Source: Streptomyces phaeolivaceus (GTDB lineage Bacteria; Actinomycetota; Actinomycetes; Streptomycetales; Streptomycetaceae). From it: a stretch of 64,000 bases of DNA. Both the position numbers and the translations under genes were made by a program. Below are positions 1 to 8,463 of the stretch, piece by piece. Position 1 is the first letter of the stretch; each line of letters starts with the position of its first letter. The stretch is from the NCBI RefSeq assembly GCF_009184865.1, contig NZ_CP045096.1:5208001-5272000 (forward strand), written 5' to 3'. Under the pieces are notes generated by a model that was not told the DNA's origin, made no database searches, and saw nothing but the letters and a program-made list of their open reading frames with translations.

Positions 1-108
1 TCCGGGGTGAGGGACAGGGTGAAGGCCGCCGTGCTGGAGGAGCACTTCACGGTGGTGGCGGAGGAGCGGGGGCACGGGCGGCGGGTGCTCGTGTACGAGC
101 GGCGATGA
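1..108 (+). CDS. C-terminal end of an unidentified protein (5' end outside window)
   Basis: Only the last 35 codons are present, in the frame starting at base 1 and ending with TGA at 106-108. The visible peptide ends in a basic stretch (GRRVLVYERR). This is too short to assign a family. A strong hairpin begins 35 bases downstream, fitting a transcription unit that ends here. Confidence 0.6.
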   Translation, partial: SGVRDRVKAAVLEEHFTVVAEERGHGRRVLVYERR

Positions 109-142
109 GCGGGCGGGGAGTCGTTGAATTCCGGTACGGTAC

Positions 143-189
143 GGCCGGGCCCGAAGCCGCAACTTGGATTTGCGACTTCGGGCCCGGCC
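143..189. terminator. Bidirectional hairpin terminator
   Basis: A 20-base arm (143-162) pairs with 170-189 with one mismatch around a 7-base loop. It lies between the plus-strand gene ending at 108 and the minus-strand BRO-N gene ending at 286, so it could stop transcripts from both sides. Confidence 0.7.
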
Positions 190-220
190 TATGTGAGCCG
201 CTTCGTCACGGCGTCAGTGC

Positions 221-284
221 GTGACCGCGTGACCGCGTGACCGCGTGACCGCGTGACCGCGTGACCGCGTGACCGCGTGACCGC
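221..284. repeat. Eight perfect copies of an 8-bp tandem repeat (GTGACCGC)
   Basis: The unit GTGACCGC is repeated eight times without interruption, ending one base before the stop codon region of the BRO-N gene on the opposite strand. A degenerate copy (GTCACGGC) carries that stop codon. Arrays like this can change length by slippage. The unit is not a multiple of three, so growth into the gene would change the frame. Confidence 0.85.
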
Positions 285-285
285 G

Positions 286-1200
286 TCACGGCAGGACGAA
301 AACCGGTGCGCTGTCGACCGTGCGGCCTGCCGGGCGGACGCAGCCCTGTTCGAACAGCAGCTCCATGCAGTGGCGTACGCGCTCCTGCGACAGCCCCGTA
401 CGGGTCGCGATCTCCTCGACCCGGTAGGCGGCGCCTCCGTGGAGCAGCGCCGGTGCCAGATAGGCCGCCACGGTGTGGACGTCGTCGGTGACGACGAGGT
501 TCTTCGCCTTCCAGTTGGCGAGGAGCTGCCGGGGTGTCAGCTCCGGCGCCGGGGAGGGGCGAGGACTGTCGGCCGGGTGCCTGAGAGCCTGGGCGATGTC
601 CCGGAGGCTCCGGCTGATGTCCCTCAGGAGATCGTTGCGCACCTCCTGGAACGCAGTCAGCATCTCGTCCGCCCGGATGTTCCGCTCTTCCAGCCGGACG
701 ATGGCGTCGGCCACCTGTGGGGGCATGGCGTAGGCCGTGGTGCCGGTGGGGGTGGGTTGTACGGGGGACGGTTCGAGGGAGTAGGAGCCGTCGCGCTGGA
801 TGGTGGCGATGACTTCGGAGACCCAGGTTTTGAAGGGGGTGCACTCGGGTTTGGAGCAACCGTTGACGAGTGCGATGAGCCCGCGCAGGTTCACCATCTT
901 CATCGACCTTTGCAGCCTGTGATCTGCAAGTTTGCGTGAGGTGTCTGTTGTATAGACGCCTTGTGCAATCTCATTCAGCCGCTTTGCGCAATCCGGTGCA
1001 ACGTGCCAGATGAGCGCTTGACGCGTGTTCGCGTAGCCGAGGTCCGTGGCCACGTCCGCCGCTACGAACCAGTGCTCGCCGTCCGGGGTCGTCAGCCTTC
1101 GGATGCGTGCTCCCGTCGCCGCGAAGACGAAGTCGTTGATGTCGATCGCGTCCTGGTGTGCCGTCGGTTCTTCCGGCGGCGTGTTGTTCTGCTCGTGCAT
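286..1200 (-). CDS. BRO-N (phage antirepressor-like) domain protein
   Basis: A 304-residue protein starting at ATG 1200. Residues about 20-130 match the BRO N-terminal DNA-binding domain seen in phage and baculovirus antirepressors: the motif DGEHWFVAADVATDLGYAN, the RLNEIAQG segment, then NLRGLIALVNGCSKPEC and an FKTWVSEVIATIQRDGSY end. A proline-rich linker follows, then a coiled segment and a C-terminal region (about 225-304) that looks like a winged helix (YRVEEIATRTGLSQERVRHCMELLFEQG). It probably binds DNA and regulates transcription. Many actinomycetes carry such genes outside prophages, and no phage genes lie nearby. Target unknown. Confidence 0.8.
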   Translation of the reverse strand: MHEQNNTPPEEPTAHQDAIDINDFVFAATGARIRRLTTPDGEHWFVAADVATDLGYANTRQALIWHVAPDCAKRLNEIAQGVYTTDTSRKLADHRLQRSMKMVNLRGLIALVNGCSKPECTPFKTWVSEVIATIQRDGSYSLEPSPVQPTPTGTTAYAMPPQVADAIVRLEERNIRADEMLTAFQEVRNDLLRDISRSLRDIAQALRHPADSPRPSPAPELTPRQLLANWKAKNLVVTDDVHTVAAYLAPALLHGGAAYRVEEIATRTGLSQERVRHCMELLFEQGCVRPAGRTVDSAPVFVLP

Positions 1201-1348
1201 CGAGCATCACCTCCGCTTCGGAAGCCAGGCAGAGGGGGGTGCAACTCGTGTCCGTGGCAAGGATGTTCACTCGATGGGGGACAGGGCATCGATTCTGCGG
1301 TCGTCGTACGCCGTTTGAGGTCGGGTCACCCGGGCGGGGTGTCATCCC

Positions 1349-2431
1349 GTGGCAGGGGTGTTCGGGGCGTGGTCCGCTGGGGGTGTGCAGTTGCTCCCCG
1401 AACCCGTGCGGCGTGTGGCCGCGTGGTGTGCCGTCGTGCTGCTGGTGGCCGGGGTCGGGTATGTCGGGGTCCGCCTGTGCGTGGAGTTCCGGACGGCGGT
1501 GACGCCGGTGCTGCTCGCGCTGCTGGGGACCGCGCTGCTCGGGCCGTTGCACCGGAGGCTGGTGAAGGCGCGGGTGCATCGGTCGGTGGCGGCGGGGCTC
1601 ACGTGCGTGGCCGTGGTCGGGGTGGTCGGCGGGGCCGTGTACATCGTGGTCGCGGCGCTCATCGAGACCGGCGATCAGATCATCGCCTCGCTGCGGAACG
1701 CGGCCGGGGATCTGACCTCGCGCTTCGGGGCGGCGGGGACCTCGCTGGACGATCTGGCCGCCAACGCGAAGGAGTTGCTCAGCAGGTTCGGGGGGACGGC
1801 GGCGTCCAACGTCATCAGCGGGGTGAGCGTCGTCGGGGAGGCCCTCGCCATGGCCGTACTCGCGCTGTTCCTCGTCTTCTTCTTCCTGCGGGACTCCCAC
1901 CGGGCCGTGGACGTGATCCGGGCGCTGTCGCCGCGTGGGGGAGCGGACATGGTCGAGGCGATCGCGCGGCGGGCCTACGAGGGGGTCGAGGGCTTCATGC
2001 GCGGTACGACACTGATCGCGCTCATCGACGCGGTGTGCATCACGGTGGGGCTGTTGGTGCTGGATGTGCCGGGGGCGGTCGGGCTCGGCGCGCTGGTGTT
2101 CGTGGGGGCGTACATCCCCTATCTCGGGGCGTTCGTCTCGGGGGCGGTGGCCGTGCTGGTCGCGCTCGCGGACCGGGGGGTCGCGATCGCGTTGTGGGTG
2201 CTGGGGGTGGTGCTCGCCGTGCAGGTGCTGGAGGGGCATGTGCTGACGCCGGTCATCCAGAGCCGGACCGTGCAGATGCATCCGGCGGTGGTGATGCTCG
2301 CGATCACGGCTGGGGCTTCGGTGGCCGGGGTCCTCGGCATGTTGCTGGCGGTGCCGCTGACGGCGGCGGCGTTCGGGGTGGTGCATGAGCTGAGGGGGCG
2401 GTACGGGGCGGAGGGGGACGGGGATGGGTGA
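1349..2431 (+). CDS. AI-2E family (PerM/YdiK-like) membrane transporter
   Basis: A 360-residue integral membrane protein, GTG start at 1349. The arrangement is that of the AI-2E exporter family (DUF20): two N-terminal membrane helices (about 22-60), a third near 75-95, a soluble stretch with an amphipathic region (about 100-160), then five hydrophobic helices with the family signatures YIPYLGAFVSG and the VLEGHVLTPVIQSRTVQMHPAVVM block near 290-320. The substrate of this family is mostly unknown; autoinducer-2 export was shown for one member only. It converges on the PP2C gene with a 34-base gap. Confidence 0.85.
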   Translation: MAGVFGAWSAGGVQLLPEPVRRVAAWCAVVLLVAGVGYVGVRLCVEFRTAVTPVLLALLGTALLGPLHRRLVKARVHRSVAAGLTCVAVVGVVGGAVYIVVAALIETGDQIIASLRNAAGDLTSRFGAAGTSLDDLAANAKELLSRFGGTAASNVISGVSVVGEALAMAVLALFLVFFFLRDSHRAVDVIRALSPRGGADMVEAIARRAYEGVEGFMRGTTLIALIDAVCITVGLLVLDVPGAVGLGALVFVGAYIPYLGAFVSGAVAVLVALADRGVAIALWVLGVVLAVQVLEGHVLTPVIQSRTVQMHPAVVMLAITAGASVAGVLGMLLAVPLTAAAFGVVHELRGRYGAEGDGDG

Positions 2432-2465
2432 GGCGGTCGGGGACCGTGTCCCGCGCGGGGCGTGG

Positions 2466-5117
2466 TCAGCTCGGTAGCCGTCCGTCCGAGCCGTCCGGCG
2501 GTGTGGTCTCGTGCAGTTCGAACCAGATGCTCTTGCCGTCGCCCCGGGGGTCCACGCCCCAGGCGTCCGCGAGCATGTCCATGAGCACGAGGCCGCGGCC
2601 GGAGGAGGCGAGTTCGCCGGGGTGGCGTTTGTGGGGCAGGGCGTCGCTCGCGTCGGTGACCTCGACACGCATCCGGCGCCTTCCGCTCTCACCGGTCATC
2701 TCGGCGACGAGGAGCGCGTCGGCGTCGGTGTGGACGAGGACGTTGGTGAGCGTCTCGGAGACGAGGAGGACGGCGGAGTCGACCTGGTCGTCGCAGTTCC
2801 AGTCGTGGAGGAGTTCGCGTACCTGCTGGCGGGCGCCGGCGATGCGTTCGGGCTCCGCCTGGGCGATGGTCAGGGCGGTACGGCGTACGGGCGGGCGTAC
2901 GGCCGAGGCGTCGTCGCGGTCGCATCCCTCGCTCTCCCGGCACAGCAGCAGCATCGCTATGTCGTCCTCGCGCCGGTCGGCGAGGGGGCCGGGCGTGTGG
3001 TGGGACGAGGGGCCGTGCACCCCCTGGACGAGCGCGTCGGCCAACGCCTCCAGCCGACCCGGCGCGAGACCGACGGGTTCCGGACGGGCCGGGGGGAGGG
3101 CGGCCGGCGCGAGCGGGGTCTGCCGGGGGGCCTTCGGCGCGCCGTCACCAGGTGCCGGTTGGCCCGGTTGGCCCGGTGCGAGGTCGCCGGGTTCCGGACG
3201 TCTCGGCGTGAGGTCGCCGGGTTCCGAGCCGTTGGGTGTGACGGCCCCACGCTGCGCGGCACCTGCCGCGAGTGTCGGTGTCTCCAGGCGACTCGTGTCC
3301 ATGTCGACGAGCGGGCCCACGCTGTTCGCCCCGCCGCCGCCGCCGCCGCCGCCACCACCGGCACCGGCACCGCCACCGGCAGCGAGCCTGTCGGCCTCCA
3401 CCCCGTCGGCGCCCGACCCCTCTCCGCCCAGTCCTTCTCCGCCCAGCCCCTCTCCCTCCAGGCCCTCAACAAGCGACCGCCCCTCCCCCGCCGCAGCCCC
3501 GGCCTCGGCCCCGTCGCCCGTTCCCGTGCCCGTCGGCGTCGCCGCCGTCCCCTGTGGGCTCGGGTCGAAGGACTCCAGGATCGTGCGGATGCGGCGCCAG
3601 CCGGTGTCGAGGTCGTGGCCGCCGGTTTCGATGAGGCCGTCGGTGCAGAGGAGCATGGTCTCGCCGGGTTCGAGGACCAGACGGGTGGTGGGGTAGTCGG
3701 CGTCGGGGTCGATGCCCAGGGGGAGGCCGCCCGGGGTCGGGCGGACGAGGACCGTGCCGTCGGCCATGCGGATCACCGGGTCGGGATGCCCGGCGCGGGC
3801 GATGTCGAGCACGCCGGACACCGGGTCGACCTCGACATAGAGGCAGGTCGCGAAGCGCAGGTCGGCCAAGGCGTCCGCGGAGGAGTTCGTGATCCCGTGC
3901 AGGAAGCGGGAGGCACGGGAGAGCACCGCGTCCGGGGGATGTCCCTCGGAGGCGTAGGCGCGCAGGGCTATCCGGAGCTGGCCCATCAGGCCGGCGGCGC
4001 GTACGTCGTGCCCCTGGACGTCGCCGATGACCAGGGCGAAGCGCCCGCTGGGCAGGGCGATCATGTCGTACCAGTCGCCGCCGACCTGGAGTCCGCCCCC
4101 GGTGGGGACGTACCGCGCGGCGACGCTCATCCCGGGTATCTCCGGGCCCAGCGTGGGCAGCATCGTGCGCTGGAGGCCGTCCGTCAGCTCGCGTTCGGTC
4201 TCGGCGGCGCCCGCCCGGGAGAGGGCCTGGGCGAGCATGCGGGCGACGGTGGTCAGGACCGAGCGCTCGTCGGGGGTGAAGGTGACGGGATGGGTGAAGC
4301 CCGCCATCCACGCGCCCATCGTGCGGCCGGCGACGGTCAGCGGCAGGAACGCCCAGGACTGGCGGTTGAACTGTTCCGCGAGCGGCCAGGCCGTGGGGTA
4401 GCGCGCCTTGTAGCCCTCGGGGGAGGAGAGATAGACGGCCCGGCCGGTGCGGACCACCTCGGCGGCCGGGTAGTCCGTCTCCAGCGGCATATGGGTGAAG
4501 GGGCCCTCGGCGCCCTGGTTGTGCCCGTGGTGTCCGATGACGGTGAGGCGGTCGGCCTCCACCCCGAAGACCGCGAGTCCGTCCGGTGAGAAGCCGGGCA
4601 TCGCCAGGCCCGCCGCGACCCGCAGCACCTCCGCCGTGGACCGTGCCTCGGCCAGCGCCCGGCCCGCGTCCAGCAGGAACGCCTCGCGCGAGCGCCGCCA
4701 GTCGCCGGTGACGGACGGGGCGCGGGCGGCGGTCGCCGGTGAGGGCTCGGCGACCTCCTGGATGGTGCCGATCAGCTCGAAGGACTTGTGCACCGGGTCG
4801 AAGGTCGGCTTGGAACGGCTACGGACCGTGCGGAGCACCCGGCCCCGGTCGTCCATGACCCGGATCCGTACCTCGGCCAGGGTGTCCTCGGCGACGGCGA
4901 GCTGCACGACCGAGACGATCTCGTTCCAGTCGACGGGGTGCAGCCGGGCCCGTGCCCCGGCCTGGGTGAGCGTCGTCGGTTCCGTGGGCAGACCCAGGAG
5001 CCGGGCGGCCTCGGCGTCCAGGGTGACGGTTCCGGCAGCGCTGTCCCAGGTCCACAGTCCCGTCGCTAGGGCGGACAGGACGTCCCCCACAGTGGGCGGG
5101 GGCTCACCAGTGCGCAT
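2466..5117 (-). CDS. PAS-GAF-PP2C(SpoIIE)-HATPase regulatory phosphatase
   Basis: An 883-residue cytoplasmic multidomain protein. In order: a PAS domain (about 10-125), a GAF domain (about 150-300), a SpoIIE-type PP2C phosphatase domain (about 310-515, with VGGDWYDMI and VIGDVQGHD metal-binding blocks and CTDGLIE near the end), a long low-complexity Gly/Pro linker (about 515-720, including an uninterrupted run of glycines), and a C-terminal GHKL anti-sigma-type ATPase domain (about 745-875, with LVSETLTNVLVH and SSGRGLVLMDML). Proteins like this control anti-anti-sigma factors by combining a kinase and a phosphatase in one chain. No membrane segment is visible. The linker is unusually long and is encoded by imperfect tandem repeats. 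Confidence 0.9.
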   Translation of the reverse strand: MRTGEPPPTVGDVLSALATGLWTWDSAAGTVTLDAEAARLLGLPTEPTTLTQAGARARLHPVDWNEIVSVVQLAVAEDTLAEVRIRVMDDRGRVLRTVRSRSKPTFDPVHKSFELIGTIQEVAEPSPATAARAPSVTGDWRRSREAFLLDAGRALAEARSTAEVLRVAAGLAMPGFSPDGLAVFGVEADRLTVIGHHGHNQGAEGPFTHMPLETDYPAAEVVRTGRAVYLSSPEGYKARYPTAWPLAEQFNRQSWAFLPLTVAGRTMGAWMAGFTHPVTFTPDERSVLTTVARMLAQALSRAGAAETERELTDGLQRTMLPTLGPEIPGMSVAARYVPTGGGLQVGGDWYDMIALPSGRFALVIGDVQGHDVRAAGLMGQLRIALRAYASEGHPPDAVLSRASRFLHGITNSSADALADLRFATCLYVEVDPVSGVLDIARAGHPDPVIRMADGTVLVRPTPGGLPLGIDPDADYPTTRLVLEPGETMLLCTDGLIETGGHDLDTGWRRIRTILESFDPSPQGTAATPTGTGTGDGAEAGAAAGEGRSLVEGLEGEGLGGEGLGGEGSGADGVEADRLAAGGGAGAGGGGGGGGGGANSVGPLVDMDTSRLETPTLAAGAAQRGAVTPNGSEPGDLTPRRPEPGDLAPGQPGQPAPGDGAPKAPRQTPLAPAALPPARPEPVGLAPGRLEALADALVQGVHGPSSHHTPGPLADRREDDIAMLLLCRESEGCDRDDASAVRPPVRRTALTIAQAEPERIAGARQQVRELLHDWNCDDQVDSAVLLVSETLTNVLVHTDADALLVAEMTGESGRRRMRVEVTDASDALPHKRHPGELASSGRGLVLMDMLADAWGVDPRGDGKSIWFELHETTPPDGSDGRLPS

Positions 5118-5456
5118 TGACCCACTCTAAGAACAGCTGATCGGACCGTGCCACCGAAGCCGTACCGGACACCGAGCGGGGCCGGAGGCCATGACGAACA
5201 ACCACGACCGGCGGCGGCAACGGAGGTGACGACAATCGACGCTAGCGACAGTAACCGCTTACGGTCCTGCCCATGGCTATGACCGTGCGTATCCGGTCAG
5301 GGTTGCGTTCGCCGCTGGGGAGAGGGCCGGTCCGACAGTGGTAAATGGTGGGGTGGTGATCTCGGGGTGCCCGGTACCCTTGGCGTTGTTTCACGTGAAA
5401 CATCGGCCAGATTCCCTACCCCACATCCCCGATCAGCGAAGGCTGGATGAACGACG
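5118..5456. other. 339-base intergenic region between the divergent PP2C gene and aspS
   Basis: The region separates divergent genes and should hold both promoters. The clear element in it is the parS site at 5387-5402. I see no convincing T-box, no hairpin of note and no -10/-35 pair that I would call. Confidence 0.6.
5387..5402. other. parS: parS chromosome-partitioning site (ParB binding)
   Basis: The 16-base perfect palindrome TGTTTCACGTGAAACA is identical to the bacterial parS consensus bound by ParB; the 14-base core GTTTCACGTGAAAC is the form described for Streptomyces. It lies 54 bases upstream of the aspS start. Streptomyces chromosomes carry many parS sites clustered around oriC, so this site places the window in the origin-proximal core. 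ParB spreading from here could affect aspS transcription, which is inference. Confidence 0.93.
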
Positions 5457-7220
5457 ATGCATCGGTACAGGTCCCACACCTGCGGCGAGCTCCGCGCCTC
5501 TGACGTCGGCACCGACGTCCGGCTGAGCGGCTGGCTGCACAATCGGCGCGACCTGGGCGGCATCCTCTTCATCGATCTCCGCGATCACCACGGCATCACG
5601 CAGCTGGTGGCCCGTCCGGGCACCCCGGCGTACGAGGCGCTGGACAAGATCTCCAAGGAGTCGACCGTCCGCGTCGACGGCAAGGTCGTCTCGCGCGGCG
5701 CCGAGAACATCAACCCGGACCTGCCCTCCGGCGAGGTCGAGGTCGAGGTCGGCGAGGTCGAGCTGCTCGGCGCCGCCGCCCCGCTGCCCTTCACGATCAA
5801 CGCCGAGGACGGCGTCAACGAGGAGCGGCGCCTGGAGTACCGCTTCCTCGACCTGCGCCGTGAGCGCATGCACCGCAACATCATGCTGCGTACGGCCGTG
5901 ATCAGCGCCATCCGTCACAAGATGACGGCGCTCGGCTTCAACGAGATGGCGACCCCGATCCTGTCCGCCACCTCCCCCGAGGGCGCCCGCGACTTCGTCG
6001 TGCCCTCGCGCCTCAACCCGGGCAAGTTCTACGCCCTCCCCCAGGCCCCGCAGCAGTTCAAGCAGCTGCTGATGATCTCGGGCTTCGACCGGTACTTCCA
6101 GATCGCGCCCTGCTTCCGCGACGAGGACGCGCGCGCGGACCGCTCGCCGGGCGAGTTCTACCAGCTCGACGTCGAGATGAGCTTCGTGGAGCAGGAGGAC
6201 GTCTTCCAGCCCATCGAGAAGCTCATGACCGAGCTGTTCGAGGAGTTCGGGGGCGGTCGTCACGTCACCTCGCCCTTCCCGCGCATCCCGTTCCGCGAGG
6301 CGATGCTCAAGTACGGCTCGGACAAGCCGGATCTGCGGGCCCAGCTGGAGCTGGTGGACATCACCGATGTCTTCGAGGGCTCGGAGTTCAAGGCGTTCGC
6401 CGGCAAGCACGTCCGCGCGCTCGCCGTGCCGGACGTCTCCGCCCAGCCGCGCAAGTTCTTCGACCAGCTCGGCGAGTACGCGATCGAGCAGGGCGCCAAG
6501 GGTCTGGCCTGGGTGCGTGTCGCCGAGGACGGTTCGCTGTCCGGCCCGATCGCCAAGTTCCTCACCGAGGAGAACGTCGCCGAGCTGACCAAGCGGCTCT
6601 CCCTTGCCGCCGGTCACGCCGTCTTCTTCGGCGCGGGCGAGTTCGAGGATGTCTCGAAGATCATGGGCGCGGTGCGGGTCGAGGCCGCCAAGCGCGCCGG
6701 GCACTTCGAGGAGGGCGTCTTCCGGTTCTGCTGGATCGTCGACTTCCCGATGTACGAGAAGGACGAGGAGACCGGGAAGCTCGACTTCTCGCACAACCCG
6801 TTCTCCATGCCGCAGGGCGGTCTGGAGGCCCTGGAGACCCAGGACCCGCTGGACATCCTCGGCTGGCAGTACGACATCGTCTGCAACGGCGTCGAGCTGT
6901 CCTCCGGCGCGATCCGGAACCACGAGCCCGAGATCATGCTCAAGGCCTTCGAGATCGCGGGCTATGAGCGGGACACCGTCGAGGAGCAGTTCGCGGGCAT
7001 GCTGCGCGCGTTCCGCTTCGGCGCTCCGCCGCACGGCGGTATCGCCCCCGGCGTCGACCGCATCGTCATGCTGCTCGCCGACGAGCCCAACATCCGCGAG
7101 ACCATCGCCTTCCCGCTCAACGGCAACGCCCAGGACCTGATGATGGGCGCGCCGACGGAGCTGGAGGAGGCGCGGCTGCGCGAGCTGCACCTGTCGGTGC
7201 GGAAGCCGCAGCCGAAGTAA
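5457..7220 (+). CDS. aspS: Aspartyl-tRNA synthetase
   Basis: A 587-residue class II synthetase that charges tRNA-Asp in the cytoplasm; the length is normal for the bacterial type. The N-terminal OB-fold anticodon-binding domain (about 1-105) has [19 protein letters not shown]. The catalytic core has motif 2 ([15 protein letters not shown], then YQLDVEMSF), a bacterial GAD insertion (about 290-420), and motif 3 ([13 protein letters not shown]) near 535. The start ATG at 5457 gives the family's usual [12 protein letters not shown] opening. The sequence appears complete and without lesions. A strong terminator follows 28 bases after the stop, so the gene is probably transcribed alone. Confidence 0.97.
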   Translation: MHRYRSHTCGELRASDVGTDVRLSGWLHNRRDLGGILFIDLRDHHGITQLVARPGTPAYEALDKISKESTVRVDGKVVSRGAENINPDLPSGEVEVEVGEVELLGAAAPLPFTINAEDGVNEERRLEYRFLDLRRERMHRNIMLRTAVISAIRHKMTALGFNEMATPILSATSPEGARDFVVPSRLNPGKFYALPQAPQQFKQLLMISGFDRYFQIAPCFRDEDARADRSPGEFYQLDVEMSFVEQEDVFQPIEKLMTELFEEFGGGRHVTSPFPRIPFREAMLKYGSDKPDLRAQLELVDITDVFEGSEFKAFAGKHVRALAVPDVSAQPRKFFDQLGEYAIEQGAKGLAWVRVAEDGSLSGPIAKFLTEENVAELTKRLSLAAGHAVFFGAGEFEDVSKIMGAVRVEAAKRAGHFEEGVFRFCWIVDFPMYEKDEETGKLDFSHNPFSMPQGGLEALETQDPLDILGWQYDIVCNGVELSSGAIRNHEPEIMLKAFEIAGYERDTVEEQFAGMLRAFRFGAPPHGGIAPGVDRIVMLLADEPNIRETIAFPLNGNAQDLMMGAPTELEEARLRELHLSVRKPQPK

Positions 7221-7247
7221 GGCAAGCCTGAACAAGCGCTTTCCCGG

Positions 7248-7286
7248 AAAGGGACCTGAAATCGTCCGTCGATTTCAGGTCCCTTT
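7248..7286 (+). terminator. Rho-independent-like terminator after aspS
   Basis: A perfect 17-base stem (7248-7264 with 7270-7286) and a 5-base loop, with T-rich sequence at the end of the second arm. It sits just after the aspS stop and before the first dioxygenase. A similar hairpin precedes the second dioxygenase gene. Confidence 0.85.
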
Positions 7287-7354
7287 CGTGTGTGCGGGGA
7301 AAAGAGGACCTTTTCTCAGCTCGTTGACAGGCTTCATATCTAACTTCCCGGCGC

Positions 7355-8278
7355 ATGACAGCCAATCAACAGGGTCGAGATGTGACGCGGCGCAAGGTCG
7401 TCGTGGTCGGTGCGGGTGCTGCCGCGGCGGTGGGTCTGGGCGGCGCGATGGCGGCGAACGCCTTCGCGGGTGAACAGGGGAGAAAACGGGGTGGTCCCGC
7501 TCCTGTCCCGGAGGAGTGCTATCTGCTGACTTCGGAGACCACCGAGGGCCCGTACTACATCGACGCGGACAAGCTCCGCCGGGACGTCACCGAGGACCGG
7601 GAGGGCATCCCGCTCCTGCTCCGGCTCAAGGTGATCGACAACGAGACCTGCCGGCCCGTCCGCGACGCCGCCGTCGACATCTGGCACTGCGACGCGGTCG
7701 GCGTCTACTCCGGCTACGAGGACATGGGCAACGGCGGAGGCGGTGGCGGCCCCGCCCCGACCGGCCCGCCCCCGGGCGGCGACCTCTCCGGCCCGCCCCC
7801 GGGCGGCGGCCACCAGGAGCCGACCGACGACACCCGCTATCTGCGCGGCACATGGCGCACCGACCGGCAGGGCTTCGTCACGTTCAAGACCGTCTTCCCG
7901 GGCTGGTACCTGGGCCGCTGTGTGCACATCCATGTGAAGGTGCACGTCAACGGTGAGTGGACGGACGCCGGTTACGAGGGCGGCACCACCTGCCACACCG
8001 GCCAGTTCTTCTTCGACGAGGAGTCCGTCCTCGCCTCCGCGGTCGTGGAGCCGTACGTGTCCAACACGGACGACCGTACGACGCTCGACGAGGACACCAT
8101 CTACGACGGCAGCGGCACCCAGGGCGGGCTGCTGAAGCTCCGTTACGACAAGCGGGACATCGCCAAGGGCGTCCGGGCCTCGCTCACGGTCGGCGTCGAC
8201 CCGGAGGCGACCAACGACGGGACGGGGACGCCGCCGCAGCCGAGCGCCTCGGCCTCGCCGTCGGCCTCCGCGAGCTAG
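7355..8278 (+). CDS. Secreted intradiol ring-cleavage dioxygenase (copy 1)
   Basis: A 307-residue protein with a twin-arginine-like signal (TRRKVVVVGAG, residues 11-21) followed by a hydrophobic stretch, so it is probably exported folded by Tat. The catalytic domain matches non-haem Fe(III) intradiol dioxygenases, which open catechol-type rings between the hydroxyls. The four expected iron ligands can be seen: Tyr118 (in WHCDAVGVYSGY), Tyr185 (PGWY), His191 and His193 (HIH). A Gly/Pro-rich insertion (about 127-155) and a Ser/Ala-rich tail are extra. No carbohydrate-binding module is present. No ribosome-binding site precedes the ATG, and a TTGACA lies only 32 bases upstream of it. A close paralogue follows directly. 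Likely substrates are lignin- or plant-derived catechols. Confidence 0.88.
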   Translation: MTANQQGRDVTRRKVVVVGAGAAAAVGLGGAMAANAFAGEQGRKRGGPAPVPEECYLLTSETTEGPYYIDADKLRRDVTEDREGIPLLLRLKVIDNETCRPVRDAAVDIWHCDAVGVYSGYEDMGNGGGGGGPAPTGPPPGGDLSGPPPGGGHQEPTDDTRYLRGTWRTDRQGFVTFKTVFPGWYLGRCVHIHVKVHVNGEWTDAGYEGGTTCHTGQFFFDEESVLASAVVEPYVSNTDDRTTLDEDTIYDGSGTQGGLLKLRYDKRDIAKGVRASLTVGVDPEATNDGTGTPPQPSASASPSASAS

Positions 8279-8337
8279 GACGACCGGCCCCGGGCCGCGG
8301 CGTAAGTCAGGTAAGGCTATCCAGAGTTTTACCGAAT

Positions 8338-8371
8338 AGGGGCCTGAAATAGACGGCGATTTCGGGCCCCT
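8338..8371 (+). terminator. Hairpin terminator between the two dioxygenase genes
   Basis: A 13-base stem (8338-8350 with 8359-8371, one G-T pair) followed by a T-run. It resembles the hairpin in the same position before copy 1, so hairpin and gene appear to have been duplicated as one unit. Confidence 0.75.
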
Positions 8372-8463
8372 TTTCCCTGCGCATGGGAATCTCCACGGGA
8401 ATGCGGGGCAAACCACAGTGCTTTCTTACGGCTTTGACAGTCTGCCTCCCTAATTTCCTGCTC

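Noticed and set aside
286..1200. Prophage remnant marked by the BRO-N gene
   Set aside because: No integrase, structural or lysis genes and no attachment-site repeats are nearby.
5118..5456. T-box or other riboswitch before aspS
   Set aside because: No T-box bulge sequence, specifier loop or antiterminator/terminator pair is visible. The only strong palindrome is the parS site.
5433..7235. 600-codon minus-strand frame opposite aspS
   Set aside because: It is the reverse shadow of aspS, a well-known artefact of high-G+C codon use.
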